From Pseudomonas taeanensis MS-3 (GTDB lineage: Bacteria > Pseudomonadota > Gammaproteobacteria > Pseudomonadales > Pseudomonadaceae), in contig NZ_AWSQ01000004.1 of assembly GCF_000498575.2 (NCBI RefSeq), forward strand, positions 330,865 to 394,864: 64,000 nucleotides of DNA, read 5' to 3'. Shown in pieces: positions 10,806 to 20,672 of this stretch (position 1 is the first letter of the stretch; every line of letters starts with the position of its first letter). Made by a program: the position numbers and the translations under genes. Below the pieces are notes generated by a model, which was not told the origin of the DNA, did not search any database, and saw only the letters and a list, made by a program, of their open reading frames with translations.

Positions 10806-11729
10806 TCAATCCAAGGGCTGCGGGCAACTGACCAGATCCTCGCGGGCAAACAGCTCAACCAACCAGTCGACGAATACCCGCACCCGCCGGGAGAGTTGGC
10901 GCTGCTGGGGGTACAGCGCCGTCAGCGGCATGGGCGCGGGTCGATACTGCGCGAGTATCTCGCACAGCGTACCAGCCGCCAGTTGCTCACAGAGGTGGTA
11001 ATACGGCGCCTGAATGATCCCCATGCCGGCCTCGCATGCCGCCACATAACTTTCCGCACTGTTGACCGAGAGACTACCGGGCAGTTGCAACTCGATGCGC
11101 TCGCCATCGTTGATGAAGTCCAATGGGAAACAGCGACCGGTCAGCGCTGACAGGTAGTTAACCGCGAGGTGGTCCTGCAGTTCGGCAATGCTCTGTGGTG
11201 TGCCATGCCGCTGCAGATAAGCGGAACTGGCGCAGGTGATTTGCGGCAGTTGTGCCAGCGGCCGGGCCATCAGACTGGTGTCATGCACCTCGCCTGCGCG
11301 CAGGACGCAATCCACGCCCTCGCGAATCAGGTCCACCGGTCGATCGCTGGCGCCCACTTCCAGCTGGATGCGCGGGTAGCGGGCGCAGAACTCCGGTAAT
11401 GCGGGAATCACCACCCGCGCCGCCAGTGAGGTCGGCAGGTCCACCCGTAACCGGCCTTGTGGGTTGTTGCGGGTCTGCGAGAAGAACGACTCGGTCTCCT
11501 CCAGGTCACTCAGCAAGCGCAGGCAACGATCGTAGTAAGCATGACCATCCAGGGTCGGGCTTACCTGGCGAGTGGTGCGGTGCAGCAACTGCACGCCCAG
11601 GTGCCGCTCCAGCTGTTTGATCAGCAGCGTCACCGAAGCCCGTGGCAGGCCCAGGCTGTCCGCAGCCTTGCCGAAAGCGCCCAATTCGACAATACGGGTG
11701 AACACCTGCATGGCAAGTAAACGGTCCAT
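10806..11729 (-). CDS. LysR-family transcriptional regulator
   Basis: This 307-residue protein has the LysR winged helix-turn-helix at residues 1-60 (FTRIVELGAFGKAADSLGLPRASVT) followed by a periplasmic-binding-like effector domain. The length is normal for the family. AAGGTGAGCC directly before the ATG gives a good ribosome-binding site. It is divergent from the aldo/keto reductase gene with 117 bp between starts, the classic layout in which a LysR protein controls its neighbour. The shared gap contains the perfect palindrome TAATACGTATTA. The effector is unknown. Confidence 0.92.
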   Translation of the reverse strand: MDRLLAMQVFTRIVELGAFGKAADSLGLPRASVTLLIKQLERHLGVQLLHRTTRQVSPTLDGHAYYDRCLRLLSDLEETESFFSQTRNNPQGRLRVDLPTSLAARVVIPALPEFCARYPRIQLEVGASDRPVDLIREGVDCVLRAGEVHDTSLMARPLAQLPQITCASSAYLQRHGTPQSIAELQDHLAVNYLSALTGRCFPLDFINDGERIELQLPGSLSVNSAESYVAACEAGMGIIQAPYYHLCEQLAAGTLCEILAQYRPAPMPLTALYPQQRQLSRRVRVFVDWLVELFAREDLVSCPQPLD

Positions 11730-11762
11730 GGCTCACCTTATTGTTGTGATTTTACGAATAGT

Positions 11763-11774
11763 TAATACGTATTA
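11763..11774. promoter_or_regulatory. Candidate LysR operator palindrome
   Basis: TAATACGTATTA is a perfect 12-bp palindrome lying roughly midway between the divergent LysR and aldo/keto reductase starts, in an AT-rich stretch. Position and symmetry suggest a regulator site; the assignment is inference. Confidence 0.45.
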
Positions 11775-11846
11775 GAGCTGTTTATACATTGAGCATCAAT
11801 GATCAGACTCGGCCAGGTCATAAGCTGTTCTGCACAGGAGTCAATC

Positions 11847-12842
11847 ATGAAAACGCGTCGTCTAGGGGCCCAGGGCCCGGCAATCTCGGCAATCGGTCTT
11901 GGCTGTATGGGCATGAGCGATTTCTATAGCGGCGGGCGCGATGACCAGGAGTCCATCGCCACCCTGCACTGCGCCCTGGAACTGGGGCTCAACTTCCTCG
12001 ATACCGCCGATATGTATGGGCCGCACAGCAACGAACAGCTGCTCGGTCGCGCCTTGGCCGGCAAGCGCCAACAGGCGGTGATCGCCAGTAAGTTCGGCAT
12101 AGTGCGCGACCCCAACGACCCGCAGGGCCGCGGTCTGAATGGCAGCCCGGACTACCTGCGCCAAGCCGTCGAAGGCAGCTTGCAGCGCCTCAATACCGAT
12201 TATCTGGACCTTTACTACCAGCACCGTATCGATCCGAATGTACCGATCGAGGACACCATCGGCGCCATGGCCGAACTGGTGCAACAAGGCAAGGTGCGCT
12301 ACCTGGGGCTCTGCGAAGTCGCTCCCGAGACGCTGGAACGCGCCCACCGCGTGCACCCGATCAGTGCCGTGCAGACCGAGTACTCGTTGTGGACCCGAGA
12401 CCCGGAGGAGAATGGCGTATTGGCCACCTGCCGCAAGCTGGGCATCGCCTTCGTTCCCTACAGTCCGCTGGGTCGGGGCTTTCTCACCGGCGCCCTGAAA
12501 AGCCCCGAGGATTTCGCCGAGGACGATTACCGACGCAGCAGTCCGCGCTTTCAGGGAGCGAACTTCGCCAAGAACCTGCAATTGGTCGCCCAGGTCGAGC
12601 GGCTGGCGGTGGAGAAAGGCATCAAGGCCTCGCAACTGGCCCTGGCCTGGGTGCTTGCCCAGGGCGACGATCTGATCCCGATCCCCGGCACCAAGCGCCG
12701 TCACTATCTGGAGGAGAATATCGCGGCGCTGGATGTTCAGCTGACGACGGCGGATCTGGCCGCGTTAAGCGCCATCTTTCCACCACAAGTAGCGGCGGGC
12801 GAGCGTTACGCGCCCTCCTCCATGGCCCAACTGACACGTTGA
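11847..12842 (+). CDS. Aldo/keto reductase
   Basis: This 331-residue protein carries the AKR catalytic tetrad Asp52 (LDTAD), Tyr57 (MYG), Lys82 (SKFG) and His126 (YYQHRID). A C-terminal [14 protein letters not shown] segment is the NADPH-binding part. It belongs to the group close to plant auxin-induced proteins and YajO/YghZ-like reductases. I chose the ATG at 11847 because AGGAG precedes it by 6 bp and the protein then begins with the family-typical KTRRLGAQG; an upstream in-frame ATG at 11799 would add 16 unrelated residues. It probably reduces small aldehydes or ketones under control of the divergent LysR protein. Confidence 0.92.
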   Translation: MKTRRLGAQGPAISAIGLGCMGMSDFYSGGRDDQESIATLHCALELGLNFLDTADMYGPHSNEQLLGRALAGKRQQAVIASKFGIVRDPNDPQGRGLNGSPDYLRQAVEGSLQRLNTDYLDLYYQHRIDPNVPIEDTIGAMAELVQQGKVRYLGLCEVAPETLERAHRVHPISAVQTEYSLWTRDPEENGVLATCRKLGIAFVPYSPLGRGFLTGALKSPEDFAEDDYRRSSPRFQGANFAKNLQLVAQVERLAVEKGIKASQLALAWVLAQGDDLIPIPGTKRRHYLEENIAALDVQLTTADLAALSAIFPPQVAAGERYAPSSMAQLTR

Positions 12843-12895
12843 CGCGTGCCTGACGACTGTTTGGTTACCTGGAGATTAACCAGGCCCTGACATGC

Positions 12896-12921
12896 GAACG
12901 GCCTACCGAGGTAGGCCGTTC
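12896..12921. terminator. Hairpin between convergent aldo/keto reductase and tpx genes
   Basis: GAACGGCCTACC at 12896-12907 pairs perfectly with GGTAGGCCGTTC at 12910-12921. It lies between two convergent genes, where a bidirectional terminator is expected. There is no strong U-run on either side. Confidence 0.55.
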
Positions 12922-12938
12922 TGCGTTACTGGTGGCGC

Positions 12939-13439
12939 TTACTTGAGTACGGCCATGACCGCATCGTAGTTCGGCTCGTTGCCGATTTCGGCGACCAGCT
13001 CGCTGTGCAATACCTTGCCGTTCTCATCCAGCACCACCACGGCCCGCGCCGCGACGCCGACCAACGGGCCGTCGGCAATGGCTACTCCGTAGTTCTTGAG
13101 GAACTCGGCGCCGCGCATGGTCGACAGGTTGACCACGTTGTCCAGCCCTTCGGCGCCGCAGAAACGCGCTTGAGCGAATGGCAGGTCGGCGGAAATACAC
13201 AGCACCACGGTGTTATCCAGCTTGCTGGCACCGGCATTGAAGGTACGTACCGAAGTCGCGCAGGTCGGGGTGTCGACGCTGGGGAAAATATTCAGCACTT
13301 TGCGCTTGCCAGAGAAGCTGCTCAGGCTGACGTCGGCCAGGCCGGCGCCGACCAGGGTGAACGCAGGCGCTTGCTGACCGGCTTGCGGCAGTTGGCCAGC
13401 GACTTGTACCGGGCTGCCTTTGAGGGTGACTTGCGACAT
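12939..13439 (-). CDS. tpx: Thiol peroxidase (atypical 2-Cys peroxiredoxin)
   Basis: This 166-residue protein matches the Tpx family in length. Cys60 in PSVDTPTC is the peroxidatic cysteine and Cys94 in ARFCGAEG is the resolving cysteine. It reduces hydroperoxides using thioredoxin (family knowledge). I chose the ATG at 13439 because AAAGGA lies 7 bp upstream and the protein then begins [10 protein letters not shown], as family members do; a further in-frame start at 13496 lacks support. It is transcribed in the same direction as the upstream AGCS transporter gene but is separated by a hairpin-containing gap, so it probably has its own promoter. Confidence 0.95.
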   Translation of the reverse strand: MSQVTLKGSPVQVAGQLPQAGQQAPAFTLVGAGLADVSLSSFSGKRKVLNIFPSVDTPTCATSVRTFNAGASKLDNTVVLCISADLPFAQARFCGAEGLDNVVNLSTMRGAEFLKNYGVAIADGPLVGVAARAVVVLDENGKVLHSELVAEIGNEPNYDAVMAVLK

Positions 13440-13487
13440 GAGATTGATCCTTTCTGCAACGTGGAGGATTGAAGAGTAGAACACAGC

Positions 13488-13528
13488 GCGCGCCATAAAG
13501 CTGACCGACGGGTCAGATCAAGGCGCGC
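13488..13528. other. Nested inverted repeats upstream of tpx
   Basis: An outer pair GCGCGCC (13488-13494) and GGCGCGC (13522-13528) encloses an inner hairpin CTGACC-GACG-GGTCAG (13501-13516). It lies between the transporter stop and tpx and may terminate the former or regulate the latter. No U-run is present. Confidence 0.35.
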
Positions 13529-13538
13529 CTAAGATACA

Positions 13539-14882
13539 TCATTGTTTCGCAAAGTGGGCCTGGGTCAGTTTCACCACAATCGGGCTGAGCAGCAACAAGG
13601 ACAGCAGGTTGGGCAACGCCATCAGGCCGTTCAAGGTGTCTGCGACCAGCCAGACGAAATCCAGTTGAGCGACGGCGCCCAAGGGAACGACCAGCACCCA
13701 GAGAATACGGAACGGCTGAATCACCTTGGCGCCGACCATGAATTCCCAGCACTTCTCGCTGAAATAACTCCAACCGAGGATGGTGGTAAAGGCGAATACC
13801 ACCAGGGCTATGGTCAAGATGGAGCCGCCGATACCCGGCATGGCCGACTCGAAGGCCGCAGCCGAAAGTGCCGCCCCGCTGACGCCGGTGCTCCATACGC
13901 CGGAGGAAATGATAGCCAGACCAGTCAAGGTGCAGATGATCAGGGTGTCGATAAAGGTGCCGAGCATGCCGATCATTCCCGAGCGCACCGGGCTGGTGGT
14001 GGTGCCCGCGGCCTGAGCGATACCGGCGGTGCCGAGGCCGGCCTCGTTGGAGAAGATGCCACGGGCTACACCGAAGCGAATGGCTGCCATTACCGCGGCG
14101 CCGGCGAAGCCACCGGTAGCAGCAATGGGGGTGAAGGCATGGGTGAAGATCAGCTCGAACGATGCCGGAATGGCGGCGGCATTTACCACCAGTACCACGA
14201 TGGCAGCCACGATATAGGCCACACACATGAAAGGCACCAGCGAGGCGGCGACCTTACCGATACGCCGGATACCGCCAAGAATTACCAGGCCAACCACGAC
14301 CATGGTGACCACGCCGGTGACCCAGGTCGGAATCGCGAAAGTCGCTTCCAGGGCATGGGCCATACTGTTGACCTGGACCATGTTGCCGATACCGAAGCCG
14401 GCAAAACCGCCGAAGATGGCGAACGCGGTGCCCAGCCAAACCCACTTCTTGCCCAGCCCGTTCTTGATCGCGTACATAGGCCCGCCGACGTGCTCGCCGC
14501 GCTCGTCCTTCTCGCGGTAATGCACCGCTAACACCACTTCACAGTACTTGGTGGCCATACCGACCAGGGCGGTACACCACATCCAGAACAGCGCGCCGGG
14601 ACCACCGAGGAAAATAGCCGTGGCCACACCGGCGATATTACCGGTACCCACTGTGGCCGCCAGACAGGTCATCAGCGCCTGGAACGGGCTGATTTCACCA
14701 CTTTCCTCATCGTCTTTCTTGCGACCTTGCCACATCAAGCGAAAGCCCGGGACGATCTTCGCCAGCGGCATGAACTTGAGGCGCAGCATGAGGAACAGGC
14801 CGGTGCCGAGGATCATCACCAGCATCGGCGGCCCCCAGACGAGACCATTGATCTGATTGACCAGGTTGTTGAGGAATTCCAT
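13539..14882 (-). CDS. Sodium/alanine (or glycine) symporter, AGCS family
   Basis: This 447-residue inner-membrane protein has about 10-12 hydrophobic helices and AGCS hallmarks: VGTGNIAGVATAIFLGGPGALFWM near residues 76-100, and the later GIFSNEAGLGTAGIAQAA. It imports alanine, glycine or related amino acids with sodium. The ATG at 14882 is preceded by AAGGAG at 6-bp spacing; a longer frame beginning MLNKKKKEPQ at 14912 would place that ribosome-binding site inside the coding region. Specificity within the family cannot be decided here. Confidence 0.93.
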   Translation of the reverse strand: MEFLNNLVNQINGLVWGPPMLVMILGTGLFLMLRLKFMPLAKIVPGFRLMWQGRKKDDEESGEISPFQALMTCLAATVGTGNIAGVATAIFLGGPGALFWMWCTALVGMATKYCEVVLAVHYREKDERGEHVGGPMYAIKNGLGKKWVWLGTAFAIFGGFAGFGIGNMVQVNSMAHALEATFAIPTWVTGVVTMVVVGLVILGGIRRIGKVAASLVPFMCVAYIVAAIVVLVVNAAAIPASFELIFTHAFTPIAATGGFAGAAVMAAIRFGVARGIFSNEAGLGTAGIAQAAGTTTSPVRSGMIGMLGTFIDTLIICTLTGLAIISSGVWSTGVSGAALSAAAFESAMPGIGGSILTIALVVFAFTTILGWSYFSEKCWEFMVGAKVIQPFRILWVLVVPLGAVAQLDFVWLVADTLNGLMALPNLLSLLLLSPIVVKLTQAHFAKQ

Positions 14883-15142
14883 CTGAGGCTCCTTTTTCTT
14901 CTTGTTAAGCACGGGCGTTTTACCCGGCTCGATCAGATGCGCCGCGGAATGACAGCGCTATTTATGCTGACATCGAGACGCAACGATGGGTCACGTCGCG
15001 ACCGACAATCGACTCCGGCGTTTATCCGTGCCGATCCTCGATTGACCTGACATACAGTGGCGCGTCAGGCACGGTTGCGGTGATACCAACACGCCACTTT
15101 GTCCGCCAGCCGGCACCGCCGATAACATCGCTTCATGATCGA

Positions 15143-18100
15143 TTAAAAATCACGCTTATAGAAGATGTCGAGTGAACTGGCCAAACCGCTGGCAGCCTCA
15201 AGGTAGAGGCGCTTGCTCAGCTCATAACGCAACGCGACGGTGTTGGCCGGTTCGAACACGCCCACGCCATAACGCAGACTCAGCCGCTCCGACAGGTTAC
15301 CGCTGGCGACCACGCTGGTACTTGTACCACTGCCCTCGGTGTCCAGTTGAAAGTCCTGGATGCCGAGTCGGGTCGCGACATTCCCTGTCAGTGAGGAACT
15401 GCCGGCCAAGCCCATGGACAACGCGGCCTGGGCCAGCAGATTGCTCTCGCCACTGCTTTGCCCCAACGGCCGGCCGAGCACCAGGTATGACAAGGCCTGT
15501 TCCTGGCTCATCGCCGGCTCGGAGAACACCTCGGATTTCGGCTGTTCGGCATTGCCGCTCAGGCGCAAGCCGGCGGTGACTCCATCGACCCGGCGAATCG
15601 CCTCGACATCCAGATAGGGTTGATCGATCGGGCCGGCGAACAGCAACCGCGCACGGCGAATGGTCAAGCGCTGGCCATAGGCGCGGAAACGTCCGTTATT
15701 GAGGTTCAGTTCACCGCGCGTGTCGAGGTCATCGCCGATATGCACGCGTCCGGCCAGGTCGGCTTTCAGACCGAAGCCGGTGAAGCTCAGACGCTCCTGG
15801 CCGACCTCGACGTCGATGTCCATAGCAATTGCCGTGGGTTGCCGCTCGGCGCTTTCGCGACCAATGATCCGCGCATCCTCGGAGACCTTGACCGTCGACG
15901 GCGGCAGTTCGCGGATGACTATCTTGCCACTGGGGATCAGCAGCTTGCCGGCCACCGACAACTGCTCATCGGCGATGCGCAGGCGCAGATCCGGCTCGAC
16001 CTCAAGGTCGGCATAGGGCTCGACCGTAACCGGCAAGCTGCTGCCACGAACGCGCAATTCGCCGGCTAGTCCGCTACTCCAGGCCAGCTCGCCGCTCAGG
16101 CTACCCTGGCCTTTTTCACCACTGCGCCAATCGCCGCTGAGTTGCAGACGCTCGCCGGCTATCAGGGCTTGCAGTTGCAGGTCCTCGATCTGGGTTGGCA
16201 GATCGCCGCCGGATATCACACCGTTGCTCAGTTGCACACGGCCGTTGACCTGCGGCGTCAGCAGGCTGCCGGACAAGGTGCCGTTACCGTTGAGCTGTCC
16301 ACTGAGCTGCTCGACCCTCGGCACGAAGGGCCTTGCCAACGCCAGATCCAGACCGCTCAGGCGGAACTCGCCGGACAGCGGCTTATCTGCCGGGCGCGGG
16401 TCGAGCTGAGCCAGTAGCGTCAGTTCACCCATTTTCGCCCCGCGCAGGTTCAACTGTGTGTCGATGCGCTGCGGACGCAACTGACTGCTCAGGCGCAGGC
16501 TGTCGTAAGGGAAGTCCAGCCATTGTCCCTGCTCACGAATCCGCCAGACACCCCGGCCGGCATCCAGCAGGATTCGCCCAGAGGGTCCGCTGGCCGGCAG
16601 GTCCAGCTGTACCTCGGCGTTGAGCTGACCCTGCCAGGCGAAGTCTTTCGGCAGCCACTGCGCCAGGCTGTCGAGCGGAAAGTCTGTCAACCGATAGCGC
16701 AGTTTCGGCTCTGGCTGCAGGCGTTGTTCCCCACCGCACAAGCTGGCCGGCCCCGAACGCCAGCAGTGCGCGCCCAGGTTGATCTGGCCGTTGGCCAGGC
16801 GTTCCAGCTTGGCCGGCTGTTGCAGGCGCCAATCCTGTCCGCCGCTCTGCACCGCGCCGCGACTCAGGCGGCCACGCCAGGTGCCTTTATTCAGGCTGCC
16901 ATCCAGGGCCAAGCTGCTGCGCAACAAGGGGCCTTGCAACTTGAGGTCAAGCTGCTGCTGCCGTTGATCACCTTGCCCCTCGAGCGTGAGTTGGCCGAGT
17001 TGGGTCTCGCCTAGGGCGATCCCCTCACCATTCAGCTCGATCCGAGCCCGCTGGTTGCTGTCGAGACTGGCCTCTAGACGCAAACGCCTCAGTCGTTGCT
17101 CGGCAAACGCCAAGCGCTGACCTTGCATGCGCAACTGGCCTTGCGGTGCTTGCAGGGTTCCCGCCAGGTCGAGTTGGCCGTCGAGTTGCCCCTGCAGCTG
17201 CGGCCAGAGCTGCCCCAGACGCGGTAAAGCCAGGCGCAACTGCCCGCTGAGGTGCTGTGCCAGTGCCGCACTGCCCTGGATACGGTTATCCCCCAGGCGC
17301 AGGTCCAGCCGACTCAACGTCCATTGCTGGCCGGCACCCGCTCCCTGGGCCTGAAACTGCGCCGGCTGGCCACGCAAACGCCCCTTGAGGTCGATATCGG
17401 CACTCAGGCTCAGTTGCTGGTCCTTGAACTGGCCCTGACTGCGCAGCGGGCCACCCAGGTGACCGGGCAACTCAGCCAGCCAGTAGGCCGGATCGAAGTT
17501 GCTCAGCTGCAGTTGTGCATCCCAATCCAAGGCGTCGGCGAAGCCCAGGCTCAGCTGACCATCGGCCTGCCCCTGACCGGCGCGTAGTTGCAGTTCGGGC
17601 AGGTGCACCTGCTGCAGATCACCACTCAACGGGCTCTGCAGGCTGAAGGCGCCAGCCGGGCCCTCCAGGTCGGCGTTGAAGTGGCCCAGGTAGTTACCAT
17701 TCTGGTACGCCAATTCTCCCTTGAGTCGGCGCAGCAGCACCGGCGGCTCTTCAGCCGTGGGGTAGAGCCGGCGCCAGGGGAAATCCTGCCAGTCGAAACG
17801 GCTGTCGACGCTAAAGTCCTCGCGCCAGTCCAGCTGGGCGCTGAGGTGCACACGTTGCTCGGCACTGGCGCTCAGCTCCAGCGCCGCGACCTCGGCGCCG
17901 CCTGCGTCAACCAGGCCCTGTAGCGTCAGGGCCAACGGTCCGCCCTGCCCTGGCAGCTCGGCACTGCCGTTGACCCGATAACCCTGGGCCAGGTCGCCCT
18001 GGGCATTGAGTTCGAGCTTATCCAGGCGCAGGGTATCCGGCAGTTCGCTGCCGCCCTTGAAACCGTCGGCCAACAACCGCGCACGGGCTGGCAGGTGGTC

Positions 18101-18811
18101 GGCCAACGGCTGCACCTCGGCGGTCAGCCGACCGTTCAGGTAGCCCGTACTATCGGCAATCAGCTGCAGGCCCTTGAGCAGGTCACCACTGACCTGAACG
18201 GCCAGCTGCCAGGGTTGCTGGCCGGGCGCGGGCAGGTGCAGGCTGCCTTCGGCACTCAGCGGCCAGTCGCCGCGAGGGTCTAATCTGCCGTGCAGATCCA
18301 GCGCCAAATCGCCACGCTGCAGGCTCAGGCTGTCGATTTGCAAGCCACCCGCACGCCATTGTGCGGCCAATTGCAAGCCGCGCAGCTGCTCGTCGCCATC
18401 CAGCAGCAAGCTGCCGATACGCACTTCGCCCAGGCGCAAGGCCAACGGCAGTTGCAACTCCGGCAGGCTCAGTGGCTCGTCGTTGTCTTCTCTGCCGGGG
18501 GCCAGGGTGAGGCTGATTTGCCCGACGTGCAGACGCTCGATGCACAGGGTCAGGCGCAGTAAGCAGTGCGGCGACCAGGCAAATTCGGCCGCGCTGACCT
18601 CCACCCGGTTGTCGCTCTGCTGCCAGGTCAGCCGCTCAGCGGACCACTGCCCGGCCAGTCGGCCGCCGAAATTCTCCACCTGCAAGCCTGGCACGCGCGC
18701 CAGAGCCCAGCGGCTGCCAGCAGTAGTGCCGAGTAACAGCGTCAGGCCGAGCACAAGCAGCAACACGCCGCCGAGCAGGCCCAACAGGCTGTTTTTCAGC
18801 ACCCGTTTCAT
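15143..18811 (-). CDS. tamB: Translocation and assembly module subunit TamB
   Basis: This 1222-residue protein has a single N-terminal membrane helix (NSLLGLLGGVLLLVLGLTLLLG), a very long beta-rich periplasmic body dominated by Leu/Gln/Gly repeats, and a conserved C-terminal DUF490 domain ending in FYKRDF. TamB spans the periplasm and works with TamA in outer-membrane protein insertion and lipid transport (family knowledge). Its start overlaps the tamA stop by 4 bp, so the two form one operon. The long Leu/Gln-rich composition explains the many shadow ORFs on the opposite strand. Confidence 0.95.
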   Translation of the reverse strand: MKRVLKNSLLGLLGGVLLLVLGLTLLLGTTAGSRWALARVPGLQVENFGGRLAGQWSAERLTWQQSDNRVEVSAAEFAWSPHCLLRLTLCIERLHVGQISLTLAPGREDNDEPLSLPELQLPLALRLGEVRIGSLLLDGDEQLRGLQLAAQWRAGGLQIDSLSLQRGDLALDLHGRLDPRGDWPLSAEGSLHLPAPGQQPWQLAVQVSGDLLKGLQLIADSTGYLNGRLTAEVQPLADHLPARARLLADGFKGGSELPDTLRLDKLELNAQGDLAQGYRVNGSAELPGQGGPLALTLQGLVDAGGAEVAALELSASAEQRVHLSAQLDWREDFSVDSRFDWQDFPWRRLYPTAEEPPVLLRRLKGELAYQNGNYLGHFNADLEGPAGAFSLQSPLSGDLQQVHLPELQLRAGQGQADGQLSLGFADALDWDAQLQLSNFDPAYWLAELPGHLGGPLRSQGQFKDQQLSLSADIDLKGRLRGQPAQFQAQGAGAGQQWTLSRLDLRLGDNRIQGSAALAQHLSGQLRLALPRLGQLWPQLQGQLDGQLDLAGTLQAPQGQLRMQGQRLAFAEQRLRRLRLEASLDSNQRARIELNGEGIALGETQLGQLTLEGQGDQRQQQLDLKLQGPLLRSSLALDGSLNKGTWRGRLSRGAVQSGGQDWRLQQPAKLERLANGQINLGAHCWRSGPASLCGGEQRLQPEPKLRYRLTDFPLDSLAQWLPKDFAWQGQLNAEVQLDLPASGPSGRILLDAGRGVWRIREQGQWLDFPYDSLRLSSQLRPQRIDTQLNLRGAKMGELTLLAQLDPRPADKPLSGEFRLSGLDLALARPFVPRVEQLSGQLNGNGTLSGSLLTPQVNGRVQLSNGVISGGDLPTQIEDLQLQALIAGERLQLSGDWRSGEKGQGSLSGELAWSSGLAGELRVRGSSLPVTVEPYADLEVEPDLRLRIADEQLSVAGKLLIPSGKIVIRELPPSTVKVSEDARIIGRESAERQPTAIAMDIDVEVGQERLSFTGFGLKADLAGRVHIGDDLDTRGELNLNNGRFRAYGQRLTIRRARLLFAGPIDQPYLDVEAIRRVDGVTAGLRLSGNAEQPKSEVFSEPAMSQEQALSYLVLGRPLGQSSGESNLLAQAALSMGLAGSSSLTGNVATRLGIQDFQLDTEGSGTSTSVVASGNLSERLSLRYGVGVFEPANTVALRYELSKRLYLEAASGLASSLDIFYKRDF

Positions 18812-20535
18812 AGCTCCGGCCCCATGGAAAAGTGCAGGCGTACGCCGCCCTGGTCATCCAGTGGGTGAGCCAGGTCCAGGCGCAGCGGGCCAACCGGTGA
18901 GACCCAGCGCAAACCAAAGCCGACCGCGCTTTTCAAGCCGGTGAAGTCCAGCGAATTGAACGCGTTGCCCTGGTCGATGAAGCTAGCGACCCGCCAGCGC
19001 TCGGCCACGCTGTATTGGTACTCGGCGCTGGCGGCAAACAGGTAGTGTCCACCGATCTTGTCGCCGTCCGAGTTTTCCGGTGACAGGCTCTGGTAGTCAT
19101 AACCGCGTACGGTCTGATCGCCGCCGGCGAAGAAGCGCAGGGACGGCGGCACCCCACTAAACCCATTGGACTCGGTGGCCCCAAATTGCACCCGACCGAG
19201 AAAGCGGTGTTTCTGCGCCAGCGTGGTCAGGCCCTTGAGCACGACATTGCCGTGCAGCACGTTGGCATCCGAGAGCAGTCCCTCCTTGGCCGCTGCCAGG
19301 TCGAACTGCAGGCGATAGCCCTGGCTCGGGTCGAGTGGATTGTCGCTCTTCAGGTAGGCGTAACTGATGCCGGGCATCAACAGGGTACTCAAGCCCGCGT
19401 CATCGCCGAGCCGGTATTCCTCGTGTTGCCACTTCAATGAAATCACCCGTTGCCAGCCACTCTCCAGCTTGCTGTGCCACTCCGGGCCAAGGGTCAGCAG
19501 GCGACTGAGGCTGTCGGTATCGGCCAGTTCTTCATATTGGTAGCCGCCGGCATAGCGCAGTTTGTCGGTCAGCGGTGGGTCCAGTGGCACGTCGTACCAC
19601 AGGCCGACGTTTTGCCTTGGCGCCGACAGCTCCGCTTCCGCGCCATAGCTGTGCCCTTGCGGGTTGGCCCAGTGCCGCGTCCAGTTGGCCTTGCCACGGG
19701 GTCCCACGTCGGTGGAAAAGCCCAGGCCCAGCCCCATGGTGCGCGGCAAGCGCGTGTGCAGTTGCACCCTCACTGGAATCCGCTGCTGCTCAGCCTCGGC
19801 GGGGTTGGCATCGACCCGTACCGACTCGAAGTAACCGCTGGAGCGCAGCGCCTGGTACAGCTCGGCGATCAGTTCGGAGTCGTAGGGGCTGTCCGTGGCA
19901 AACGGCACCATACGTTGCAGCAGTTGCTCATCGAAGGGCACGTCGCCGGCAAAATCGATCGTCCCCAGGCGATAGCGTGGGCCGCTGGCATAGATCAACT
20001 CGACATCCGCCACTCCGGCACGCGGGTCGATGTCCAGACGTTGCCGGGTGAAGCGCCCCTGGAAGAAACCGTAGCGTGCGGCCTGATTGAGGATATGCCG
20101 TTTGGCGTCTTCGTATCGACCGTGGTTGAGCACTTCGCCAGATGTCAGGCGGACGCGCTTGGGCAGACGAAACGCCTGCAACTCGCCGGCCGGGCCCTCG
20201 ACTCGCAGGGTCACATCGCGCAGCCGTACCGGCTCGCCGGGGATGATGCGGATGATCAAGCCGGGCGGATCGGCCTCATCCACTTCAGTGCTGATCTGCG
20301 CCTGGTAGTAGCCCAAGGCTTGAGCGGCTTTTTCTGCCTGCCCCTCCGCCACCCGCTGCAGGCGCTGCAATGACTCGACATCACGCTCGCCCAGACTGCC
20401 GACGTAACCCTCCACGTTCTCTTTCAGGGCCTTGTTGGCCGGCTCGACGCGGACGAGCAACCGCGCCTCGGCCAGGATGGACGAGCTAAGCAGCAACAGC
20501 GCGAAAGCGGCGCAGAACTTGGTGAGCAGGGTCAT
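18808..20535 (-). CDS. tamA: Translocation and assembly module subunit TamA (Omp85 family)
   Basis: This 575-residue outer-membrane protein has an N-terminal signal sequence (KFCAAFALLLLSSSILAEA), three POTRA-like domains (about 30-270) and a 16-strand Omp85 barrel ending in FSMGPEL. The RFFAGGDQTVRGYDYQSL segment matches the conserved lid-lock VRGY/F motif. Starts are ambiguous: the ATG at 20535 gives a signal peptide directly, while a GTG at 20553 adds six residues and has GGATGG upstream. Neither has a strong ribosome-binding site. It is followed by tamB. Confidence 0.93.
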   Translation of the reverse strand: MTLLTKFCAAFALLLLSSSILAEARLLVRVEPANKALKENVEGYVGSLGERDVESLQRLQRVAEGQAEKAAQALGYYQAQISTEVDEADPPGLIIRIIPGEPVRLRDVTLRVEGPAGELQAFRLPKRVRLTSGEVLNHGRYEDAKRHILNQAARYGFFQGRFTRQRLDIDPRAGVADVELIYASGPRYRLGTIDFAGDVPFDEQLLQRMVPFATDSPYDSELIAELYQALRSSGYFESVRVDANPAEAEQQRIPVRVQLHTRLPRTMGLGLGFSTDVGPRGKANWTRHWANPQGHSYGAEAELSAPRQNVGLWYDVPLDPPLTDKLRYAGGYQYEELADTDSLSRLLTLGPEWHSKLESGWQRVISLKWQHEEYRLGDDAGLSTLLMPGISYAYLKSDNPLDPSQGYRLQFDLAAAKEGLLSDANVLHGNVVLKGLTTLAQKHRFLGRVQFGATESNGFSGVPPSLRFFAGGDQTVRGYDYQSLSPENSDGDKIGGHYLFAASAEYQYSVAERWRVASFIDQGNAFNSLDFTGLKSAVGFGLRWVSPVGPLRLDLAHPLDDQGGVRLHFSMGPEL

Positions 20536-20672
20536 GGGATGGAATGCTAACACGCGGCATGCGCCATCCTAGAGCGGATAGCGCTTGTGCCAGCAAGAAT
20601 CTGTAGTACGCCTCATGGCACTCATCGACAGCTGCCAAGCCTGAATCTGGCAAGCGGACAGTAGCGTCTGGA